Assembly: GCA_035761505.1 (NCBI GenBank) | Contig: DASTQX010000606.1 | Location: forward strand, 1-13,224 | Length of the DNA: 13,224 nucleotides | Direction: 5' to 3' | DNA from: JAIVJM01 sp035761505 | GTDB lineage: Bacteria > Acidobacteriota > Blastocatellia > Pyrinomonadales > Pyrinomonadaceae | Shown: positions 1 to 5,763 of the stretch, piece after piece | Numbering within the stretch: the stretch's first letter is position 1 | How the letters are laid out: the number at the start of each line of letters is the position of its first letter | The notes under the pieces: model-generated | Told to the model about the DNA's origin: nothing | The model's input: only the letters and a program-made list of their open reading frames with translations | Database searches by the model: none | Position numbers and translations under genes: made by a program

Positions 1-742
1 CAGCGAACGCGACCGCGCGCAACTCCGCGCAGCCGAACCCGGCGCGCGCGTCTTCGTCGTCGAGAACGGCGTGGACACAGCCTTCTACTCGGACGAGCAG
101 TTGGCGCGCGCGCATCGCGCGTGGCTCGAAGGCGGACGCGCCGCAGGAGCGAAGCCGGCGGGCTCAGGCGAGGTCGCCAGAAGCCCGGACGCGAGGCGCG
201 AGCGCGTCCTCTTCGTCGGCTCGATGGACTATCACGCCAACGTCGAGGCCGTCCTCTACTTCGGCAAGGAAATCTGGCCGCGCGTCCGCGAGCGCGAGCC
301 GCGTCTGGTCTTCACGGTCGTCGGGCGCACGCCGCCGCCGGAGATTCGACGGCTGGCGGAACTCCCCGGCGTCGAAGTCACGGGGACGGTCGAGGACGTG
401 CGCCCTTATTACGCCGAAGCGCTGGCCGCCGTCATCCCCTTGCGCGTCGGCGGCGGGAGCCGCCTGAAGATACTCGAAGCGATGGCGGCGGGCGTCCCCG
501 TCGTCTCGACCACGCTCGGCGCGGAAGGCATCGAAGTGCGCGACGGCGAGAACATCATCCTTGCCGACGACGCCGAAGCGACGCGCGACGCACTCTCTTC
601 GCTCAACGAAGACGAAGGGCTCCATCAACGGCTCGCCTCCGGCGGGCGCGCGCTCGTCTTCGCGCAGTACGATTGGTCGAGCCTCGGCGCGCGGCTCGGC
701 AAAGTCTATGGCGAGATACTGGCCGGGCGGCGCGAGCGTTGA
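1..742 (+). CDS. GT4-family glycosyltransferase, C-terminal part (5' end outside window)
   Basis: The reading frame is open from base 2 to the TGA at 740-742, giving 246 visible residues; the GTG at 71 is internal because the coding sequence continues to the left edge. The visible part is the C-terminal half of a GT-B fold glycosyltransferase, which transfers a sugar from a nucleotide-sugar donor in the cytoplasm. Seen: a strand starting the second Rossmann domain (VLFVGSMDYHANVEAV), then VVGRTPPPEI, then the donor-binding segment GGGSRLKILEAMAAGVPVV followed by AEGIEV. The first Glu of the usual EX7E motif is Gly here, as is common in the subfamily of GT4 enzymes found beside PEP-CTERM/exosortase loci. 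The next gene starts 29 bases downstream (or overlaps by TTGA), so the two are probably co-transcribed. Donor and acceptor cannot be told from sequence. Confidence 0.9.
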   Translation, partial: SERDRAQLRAAEPGARVFVVENGVDTAFYSDEQLARAHRAWLEGGRAAGAKPAGSGEVARSPDARRERVLFVGSMDYHANVEAVLYFGKEIWPRVREREPRLVFTVVGRTPPPEIRRLAELPGVEVTGTVEDVRPYYAEALAAVIPLRVGGGSRLKILEAMAAGVPVVSTTLGAEGIEVRDGENIILADDAEATRDALSSLNEDEGLHQRLASGGRALVFAQYDWSSLGARLGKVYGEILAGRRER

Positions 743-771
743 AGATTGGAAAGAGGACGGGGCGGCTGTTG

Positions 772-1998
772 ATGAACGGGGCGACGTTTGCAGAGAGGGC
801 TTCGGGGCGGGCGGCTGGCGCGGGGCGCGTCCGCGTGCTGTCGCTCATCGAGGCGCTGACGGTGACAGGCCCGGCCCGCGCGCTCATAGACTTCCGCCGC
901 ACCGCGCGCTCGGACGAGTTGGCCGCCGAGGGGCTGCCGCGCGTCGAAGGCTCCTTCGCCACCTTCCGGCGCGGCGGGACTTCCGTTGACGAACAATCTC
1001 AAGATCAATTCATCTCGGCTTCACGCGCGGCGGGCGTCGAGGTGGATGTCATCGAGGAGCGCTTCCGCTTCGACACGCGCGTCGTCGGCGAGTTGCGCCG
1101 CGTCGTCGCGCGCCGCGCGCCCGACATCATCGAGACGCACGGCACGAAGTCGCACTTCATCGTCAAACTTTCGGGGCTCGGACAAAAGCTTCCGTGGGTC
1201 GCCTTCCATCACGGCTACACGACGACCGACGCGAAGATGCGCGTGTATAACCAGCTCGACCGTTGGTCGCTGCCCTCCGCCGCGCGCGTCGTCACGGTCT
1301 GCGGCCCCTTCGCCGAACAACTCGCGCGCGTCGGCGTCGAGAGAGAGAAAATCCTCGTCCGCCACAACTCCATCGGCACGTTCGAGCGCGCGGGCGGCGA
1401 GGAAGTCGCGGCGCTCAAAGAGAGGCTCGGCGTCCAAGCGGGCGAGCGCGTTATCCTCGCCGTCGGGAGGCTCTCGCGCGAGAAGGGCCACGCGGATTTA
1501 CTCGGTGCGCTCGGAGTCCTGCGAGAGCTTAACCCCGATCTGAATTTCAAGCTCGTCGTGGCGGGCGACGGGCCGGAGCGCGGGCGTTTGGAGGAGGCGG
1601 CGCGCGGCCTCGGCCTCGCCGAAAGGGTCGTCTTCGCCGGGCACGCGGGCGACGTGCGCCCCTTCTATGCGCTGGCCGACGCGCTCGCGCTCCCCTCGCA
1701 CAGCGAAGGCTCGCCGCTCGTGCTGCTCGAAGCGATGGCCGAAGGGCTGCCGGTCGCGGCGACGGCGGTCGGCGGCGTCCCCGAAATCGTCTCGGACGGC
1801 GAGAGCGCGCTGCTCGCCCCGCCGCGCGACGCCGCGGCTCTGGCCGAAGCGCTCCGCCGCCTGCTCTCGGACGCCGCGCTCGCGTCGAGGATTGCCGACG
1901 AGGCACGGCGGCGCGTGCGCTCGCACTTCACACCCGAAGATTACGCGCGCGCGCTCGTCGAGACGTACCGAGGGCTGCTCCGGCGCGCGGGAATTTAA
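772..1998 (+). CDS. GT4-family glycosyltransferase
   Basis: A complete GT4 (GT-B fold) glycosyltransferase of 408 residues, expected to act at the cytoplasmic side of the membrane on a lipid-linked glycan. The N-terminal acceptor domain begins with RVLSLIEALTVTGPA (about residue 21) and contains WVAFHHGYTTTD (about 142-153). The C-terminal donor domain has ILAVGRLSREKGH (228-240), VVAGDGPERG (262-271) and an intact EX7E motif (E312 to E320, SEGSPLVLLEAMA). The ATG at 772 is chosen because it is the first ATG after the upstream stop. A TTG at 739 would overlap that stop as TTGA and cannot be excluded, as no strong ribosome site favours either. Residues 71-80 (VDEQSQDQF region) use AT-rich codons unlike the rest. 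The sugar specificity is unknown. Confidence 0.92.
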   Translation: MNGATFAERASGRAAGAGRVRVLSLIEALTVTGPARALIDFRRTARSDELAAEGLPRVEGSFATFRRGGTSVDEQSQDQFISASRAAGVEVDVIEERFRFDTRVVGELRRVVARRAPDIIETHGTKSHFIVKLSGLGQKLPWVAFHHGYTTTDAKMRVYNQLDRWSLPSAARVVTVCGPFAEQLARVGVEREKILVRHNSIGTFERAGGEEVAALKERLGVQAGERVILAVGRLSREKGHADLLGALGVLRELNPDLNFKLVVAGDGPERGRLEEAARGLGLAERVVFAGHAGDVRPFYALADALALPSHSEGSPLVLLEAMAEGLPVAATAVGGVPEIVSDGESALLAPPRDAAALAEALRRLLSDAALASRIADEARRRVRSHFTPEDYARALVETYRGLLRRAGI

Positions 1999-2000
1999 TG

Positions 2001-2030
2001 TTGGAAGTGCCCGGCCTTTCCCCTTATACT
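2001..2030 (+). promoter_or_regulatory. Sigma-70-like promoter for the PEP-CTERM gene
   Basis: TTGGAA (2001-2006) and TATACT (2025-2030) are separated by 18 bases, matching the -35 and -10 consensus at 4/6 and 5/6 positions. It lies directly after the glycosyltransferase stop codon and about 58 bases before the chosen start of the PEP-CTERM gene, in an AT-richer stretch of an otherwise GC-rich sequence. This suggests the secreted protein can be expressed separately from the glycosyltransferases. It is a pattern match only. Confidence 0.45.
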
Positions 2031-2073
2031 TGCTCTGTCACGCCGCAGGTTCGAGAAGAACCGACGAACTCCC

Positions 2074-2079
2074 AAGGGA
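2074..2079 (+). promoter_or_regulatory. Ribosome binding site deciding the PEP-CTERM start
   Basis: AAGGGA lies 8 bases before the ATG at 2088. The upstream in-frame ATG at 1998 overlaps the previous gene's stop, has no such site, and would put 30 residues in front of the signal peptide, so 2088 is preferred. Confidence 0.6.
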
Positions 2080-2087
2080 ACCAACGC

Positions 2088-2786
2088 ATGCCATCAGCCA
2101 AGAAGCACGCCGCCCCGCTCTTTATCCTGCTGCTCGCCATCTTCATCCTCGGCCCCGCAAATGAAGCGCGCGCTGACGAACTCGTCATCACGGGCGGCAC
2201 GGTCACCATCGGGGGCGCGCCCAACTCGCGCAACGCCTTCCGGCTCGTGTCATTCAACTTCAACGGGGCGGGCATCGCCGTCTCCGGCGGGAGGAGCGAC
2301 GGCGAGTTCCGGCAGCGGCCCGACGGCCCCTGCGCCTTTGAAGCATGTGCGCCCGGCACTTCGGTCTCGGCGGGCAGCGTCGCTTTCTCCGACGGCATCG
2401 GCGGGGCGACCGTCAACGGCACGAACTACTCGGTCTGGTTCTTCGGCGGCGACACGGTTTTGACTTTCGACGGCCCGGACGTGGTCATCCCCGACACGGG
2501 CGCTGCGCTCATCAACGTCTCGACCAGCTTCTCGATGACCGGCACGCTCGTCCTCCACGACTTGGGCGACATCAACCACGCGGTCTTCTTCACGAGCCCC
2601 GTGACGGGACAAGGCATCGCCACCCTGACCTTCCGGCTCTTGACGCAGGGCTACTTCCTCAGCCAAATCACCTACCAGTTCCAAGACCCCGTGCCCGAAC
2701 CCGCGACGCTGCTCCTGCTCGGCACGGGGCTCGCGGGATTGGCGGGCGCGTACCGGAAGAGGAGAGCGGTCGGCGGCGAGCGTTAG
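2088..2786 (+). CDS. Secreted PEP-CTERM sorting domain protein
   Basis: A 232-residue exported protein predicted to be processed by an exosortase. Seen: an N-terminal signal peptide (KK then the hydrophobic run LFILLLAIFILG, residues 11-22, likely cut after A-R-A at 27-29). A Gly/Ser/Thr- and beta-strand-rich middle follows, with two cysteines (C82, C87) close enough for a disulfide. The C-terminal sorting signal is PVPEPATLLLLG (201-212), then a hydrophobic helix (about 206-221) and a basic tail YRKRR (222-226). In known PEP-CTERM proteins this tail spans the inner membrane and is cleaved by an exosortase, with the substrates often tied to exopolysaccharide production. The middle has no enzyme motif I recognise. 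The gene follows two glycosyltransferases but has its own promoter-like sequence and is closed by a strong terminator. No exosortase is encoded in the window, so the processing enzyme must lie elsewhere. Confidence 0.9.
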   Translation: MPSAKKHAAPLFILLLAIFILGPANEARADELVITGGTVTIGGAPNSRNAFRLVSFNFNGAGIAVSGGRSDGEFRQRPDGPCAFEACAPGTSVSAGSVAFSDGIGGATVNGTNYSVWFFGGDTVLTFDGPDVVIPDTGAALINVSTSFSMTGTLVLHDLGDINHAVFFTSPVTGQGIATLTFRLLTQGYFLSQITYQFQDPVPEPATLLLLGTGLAGLAGAYRKRRAVGGER

Positions 2787-2810
2787 GCGAAAGAGGAACG
2801 GAAAACGTGA

Positions 2811-2851
2811 AAGGCAGCCGGTCGTGAATGACCCGGCTGCCTTCTGTTTTT
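2811..2851 (+). terminator. Rho-independent terminator after the PEP-CTERM gene
   Basis: An 11-bp perfect inverted repeat, AAGGCAGCCGG (2811-2821) with CCGGCTGCCTT (2833-2843), encloses an 11-base loop and is followed within 4 bases by TTTTT (2847-2851). It lies between the convergent PEP-CTERM and methyltransferase genes. On the minus strand the stem is followed by TTTCACGTTTT, so it may work in both directions. Confidence 0.85.
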
Positions 2852-2865
2852 AAACTGCCTGCCGC

Positions 2866-3702
2866 CTACTTCTCTTTCACGAACACGAACTCGTTGCAGC
2901 CGAGGCCGACGCCGCCCGCCTTGAGTTTGGTGAGGGAGAAGCCGCGCGCGCGGTAGAAGTCGAAAATCTCTTCGGGCTTCGCGACCTCGTAGGGGTAGCC
3001 GCCGACCCAATCAATGATGTCGCGCCAGCGGCTCATGCCCCGGTTCTCGCCGTAGCGCGCCCAGCGGCGGACGTACTCGCCGGGGCGGAGCAGCACGAGC
3101 GCGCGCAAAAGCGCCTTCGCCTCTTCGGGCGCGACCGTGGCGGCGGCGAAGGGCGCGCGCAAGGGGCGAGGCAGTTCGTTGTAGGTCTTCTTGATCCAGC
3201 GCCAGCGCGTGCTCTGGCTGCCCGTGTCGTTGTAGATGGCGACGAAGAGCTTGCCGCCGGGCGCGACCGGCGCGGCGGCGTTCTCCAGCGCCCGCCACAT
3301 CGCGCCCGTGTGATGAAGCACGCCCCACGAATAGACCACGTCGAACGCGCCGAGCGAGCGGACGTAATCCGCGTCGAGCGCCGAGCCCTCCTCAATCCGC
3401 CAAGACTCGTCCTGCGGGAAGTAGCGGCGGCGCAGTTCGCTCGTGCAGGCGACCGAGTGCGGGTCGAAGTCGAACGAGTGGACGCGCGCGCCGAGCCTGC
3501 GAGCGGCGAGGCTGAAGAGGCCGCTCCCCGAACCGATGTCGAGGAAGCTCCGGCCCTCCAAAGTCTCGACCTCCAACATCTCGCGCAGGGACTCTTCGGC
3601 GCGCGCCACGCGCTCGTCGTTCAGCAGCGCGAGGAACTGCGACCAGTTCTTCCCGAACTCGAACCTCTCGCCCTGTGCGACCTCGATTGCGTGAGAACTC
3701 AT
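2866..3702 (-). CDS. Class I SAM-dependent methyltransferase
   Basis: A 278-residue soluble methyltransferase, the last gene of the minus-strand glycan operon. Seen: the SAM-binding motif I FLDIGSGSG (53-61), an acidic motif II at the end of strand 2 (FDFD, 77-80), the acidic loop EGSALD (105-110), and FDVVYSWGVLHHTG (120-133), typical of UbiG/Methyltransf_11-like enzymes. The C-terminal half (IDWVGGYPYE, GCNEFVFVKE) is a substrate-specific region shared with methyltransferases in polysaccharide clusters. The start is well supported: AAGGAG at 3709-3714 lies 6 bases before the ATG. The 99-base gap to the upstream DUF218 gene is almost entirely the intergenic repeat at 3715-3800. The context suggests O- or N-methylation of a sugar or lipid carrier in the glycan pathway, but the acceptor is not visible in the sequence. 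Confidence 0.92.
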   Translation of the reverse strand: MSSHAIEVAQGERFEFGKNWSQFLALLNDERVARAEESLREMLEVETLEGRSFLDIGSGSGLFSLAARRLGARVHSFDFDPHSVACTSELRRRYFPQDESWRIEEGSALDADYVRSLGAFDVVYSWGVLHHTGAMWRALENAAAPVAPGGKLFVAIYNDTGSQSTRWRWIKKTYNELPRPLRAPFAAATVAPEEAKALLRALVLLRPGEYVRRWARYGENRGMSRWRDIIDWVGGYPYEVAKPEEIFDFYRARGFSLTKLKAGGVGLGCNEFVFVKEK

Positions 3703-3714
3703 CTTCGACTCCTT

Positions 3715-3800
3715 CGATTTTAGATTCTGGATGAGAGTGCTTCTTAAACTCGAAGTCGGATTTTGAACCGCTCAGCCTTCATCAGTCTCAATCCAAAATC
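3715..3800 (-). repeat. Intergenic repeat, copy A
   Basis: This 86-base segment matches 5668-5753 without gaps at 77 of 86 positions (about 90%). It starts one base past the stop codon of the DUF218 gene and ends at the ribosome binding site of the methyltransferase, so it makes up nearly the whole gap. Its left end (CGATTTTAGATTCTGGATGAG) is partly complementary to its right end (CTCAATCCAAAATC), a more decayed version of the inverted ends seen in copy B. It holds no open frame that I would call a gene. Confidence 0.85.
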
Positions 3801-3801
3801 G

Positions 3802-4452
3802 TCAATACCGTAGGCGGTAGTAAATCAACTTCGCGTACTCGCCGGGGACGAGTTTCCAGCCGAGCGGGGAGAGCCACCAGAGGGCGGCGCGCGGCGTCTG
3901 TCGTCCCGGCTCGACGGCCTCGACGCCGACTTCGACGCCGCTCCCCTCGAAGACCCTCCGCAGCGTCCAGAGCGCGCGCCGCGACTGGTAGCCGGAGGTG
4001 ACGACGAGGAGCGAGCGCAAGCCCCGCGCGGCGGCGTACTCGCGCAGCGCCCCGGCCTCGTCGAAGGTTCCGGTCACGACGCGCCCGACGACTTCGACGC
4101 GCCCGCCGGGCACCCCTGCGCGGCGCAACTCCTCGCCCGCGCGTTCGATGAAGAGCGGGTTGCGCTCGCTCGCGGCGTCCCAGCCGCTGCGCTGCCCGTC
4201 GTTCGTCAGGACGACGAAGGGCGCGCGCTCCTCGCCGTATAACTCCGCCGCCTTCCGCGCGCGCTCGACGTAAGTCGCCGAGCCCGCGAGCACCACCAGC
4301 GCGTCGGCCTTCGGCGGCGCGTCGCTCACGACGAGCCAGCTCGCCGCCGCCCAAGCCAAGAGCAGCCAGGCGACGAGCGCGACGACGGCGACCGGCGCAT
4401 AGCGCCTCGCGCGGCTGGCCGGACGTATCTTGCGCGCGGCGTCCGAGGCCAC
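3802..4452 (-). CDS. YdcF/SanA/ElyC-like DUF218 membrane protein
   Basis: A 216-residue protein with one N-terminal membrane segment (about residues 20-42, VAVVALVAWLLLAWAAASWL) after a basic cytoplasmic stretch, then a DUF218 domain facing the periplasm. Family signatures: ADALVVLAGSATY (49-61), AAELYGEERAPFVVLTNDG (68-86), GTFDEAGALREYAA (128-141) and LLVVTSGYQSRRALWTLRR (148-166). DUF218 proteins (SanA, ElyC, YdcF) are linked to envelope integrity or polysaccharide assembly, but no enzymatic activity is firmly assigned. The GTG start at 4452 is chosen because GAGGGAGG (4461-4468) lies 8 bases before it and overlaps the stop of the upstream glycosyltransferase, 14 bases away. A TTG at 4470 is the alternative. 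Longer versions of the frame reaching 4866 run inside the glycosyltransferase and are not credible. Confidence 0.85.
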   Translation of the reverse strand: MASDAARKIRPASRARRYAPVAVVALVAWLLLAWAAASWLVVSDAPPKADALVVLAGSATYVERARKAAELYGEERAPFVVLTNDGQRSGWDAASERNPLFIERAGEELRRAGVPGGRVEVVGRVVTGTFDEAGALREYAAARGLRSLLVVTSGYQSRRALWTLRRVFEGSGVEVGVEAVEPGRQTPRAALWWLSPLGWKLVPGEYAKLIYYRLRY

Positions 4453-4466
4453 TCCGCCCGCCTCCC

Positions 4467-5651
4467 TCAACCGCTCGTGCGCGGCACGCCCGCCACGCCT
4501 TCCTGCGCGGGCTCCAGCGCACGGCGCGCGAGCAGGCTCTCGTAAAGCGCCTCGGCGTTGGCGAGTTGCGCCGCGCAGGAAAACCTCTCGGCCACGACGC
4601 GCCGCCCGCGCTCTCCGAAAAGGCGCGCGCGCTCCGGCTCCTTCAACAGAGACGCGACGCGCGCGCCCAGAAGTTCGTCGTCGCCGGGCGGCACGAGATG
4701 CCCGGTCTCGCCTTCCGCGACGGCCTCGCGCGCGCCGCCCACGTCGGTCGCCACCACGGGCCGCGCGGCGGCCATGTATTCGAGTATCGAGTTGGAAAAG
4801 CCCTCGGCCTTCGAGCTGAGGACGCACACGTCCGAGACGGCGAGCAGTTCCGCGACGCGCGCGCAACGGCCCGTAAAGAAGACATCAGCGCCGATGCCGA
4901 GTTCGGCGGCGTAGTCGCGCAAGGGTTCCAGCAAGCGGCCCTCGCCCGCGACGACGAAGGCCGCGTCCGAGACCTCTCCCTTCACGCGCCGCGCCGCGCG
5001 CAGGAACGTCCGATGGTCTTTGACCTCGTGCTGCACGTTGGCGACGATGGTCACGAAGCGCCGTCCCTCCGGCAAGCCCAGAGAGGCGAGCGCCGCCTCG
5101 CGCCGGAAACCTTCGGGCGGCTCGACGCGTCGCGTGTCGAGGCCGTTGTAGAGCGTCACAATCTTTCCTGACGGGACGCCGCCGCGCACGAGAAATTCGC
5201 GCACCGCCTCGGCGTTGACGACGACGCGTTGGGCGAGGCCGTAGGCGCGGCGCTCGACGAAGCTCTGCGCCGGAGTGCGAAAGCCTTCGGTGTCGCGGCG
5301 CGAGGCGATGCGCGCGGGCGTGCGCGCCAGAGTCGCCGCGAACATCCCGAAGATGTTCGTGTAGAGGTCGTGCGCGTGGACGACCGAGACGCGCCGCTCC
5401 CGCAGGTAACGCGCGAGCCGCCAGACCTGCCGCGCGAAGCTCACGCTGCCGAAGCCGCCCAGACGATACTCTCTAATCTCGCCGAGCCCGAACCCTTCGG
5501 CCTCCTCCCGCAACATGCCGTGCGCGTTCAGGCACGCGAGCCCGACGCCGAACCGCCCGTGCTCTTTGAGCAGCCGCACGAGCTGCAAGGTCTGCCGCTC
5601 CGTGCCGCCCTGCTCGAAACTGTTGATGAGGTGAAGGACGTTGGGTTTCAA
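4467..5651 (-). CDS. GT4-family glycosyltransferase
   Basis: A complete 394-residue GT4 glycosyltransferase (GT-B fold, cytoplasmic or membrane-associated). Seen: an N-terminal strand and Gly-rich loop NVLHLINSFEQGGTERQ (4-20), VVHAHDLYTN (90-99), the linker to the donor domain around VTLYNGLDTRRV (165-176), VVAGEGRLLEPL (233-244), and an intact EX7E motif from E283 to E291 (AEGFSNSILEYMAA), followed by PVVATDVGGAREAV. The start is a TTG at 5651, fixed by the conserved N-terminal strand, with GGAAGAG (5662-5668) about 10 bases before it. A 112-base gap holding repeat copy B separates it from the amidotransferase gene upstream. It should add one sugar in the same pathway as the neighbouring GT2 enzyme; the donor is unknown. 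Confidence 0.93.
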   Translation of the reverse strand: MKPNVLHLINSFEQGGTERQTLQLVRLLKEHGRFGVGLACLNAHGMLREEAEGFGLGEIREYRLGGFGSVSFARQVWRLARYLRERRVSVVHAHDLYTNIFGMFAATLARTPARIASRRDTEGFRTPAQSFVERRAYGLAQRVVVNAEAVREFLVRGGVPSGKIVTLYNGLDTRRVEPPEGFRREAALASLGLPEGRRFVTIVANVQHEVKDHRTFLRAARRVKGEVSDAAFVVAGEGRLLEPLRDYAAELGIGADVFFTGRCARVAELLAVSDVCVLSSKAEGFSNSILEYMAAARPVVATDVGGAREAVAEGETGHLVPPGDDELLGARVASLLKEPERARLFGERGRRVVAERFSCAAQLANAEALYESLLARRALEPAQEGVAGVPRTSG

Positions 5652-5667
5652 GGTTTGAAAACTCTTC

Positions 5668-5760
5668 CGATTTTAGATTTTGGATTGGAGTGCTTCTTAA
5701 TCTTCAAGTCGGATTTTGAACCGCTCAGCCTTCGTCACTTTCAATCCAAAATCCAAAATC
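5668..5760 (-). repeat. Intergenic repeat, copy B, with 19-bp inverted ends
   Basis: This is the better preserved copy of the element at 3715-3800. Its ends, GATTTTAGATTTTGGATTG (5669-5687) and CAATCCAAAATCCAAAATC (5742-5760), are inverted repeats matching at 18 of 19 positions, around a 54-base core. It starts 3 bases past the amidotransferase stop codon and ends at the ribosome binding site of the glycosyltransferase, in the same orientation and setting as copy A. It has no coding capacity. It resembles a miniature inverted-repeat or REP-type element, and in RNA it would form a long hairpin. Confidence 0.88.
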
Positions 5761-5763
5761 CGC

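Noticed and set aside
121..771. Upstream extension of the second glycosyltransferase frame (625-residue version)
   Set aside because: It runs through the first glycosyltransferase in another frame and reads as Arg/Ala-rich nonsense; conserved sequence begins only after 772.
1998..2087. Earlier ATG start for the PEP-CTERM protein, overlapping the glycosyltransferase stop
   Set aside because: It would place 30 non-conserved residues ahead of the signal peptide and lacks a ribosome site, while 2088 has one.
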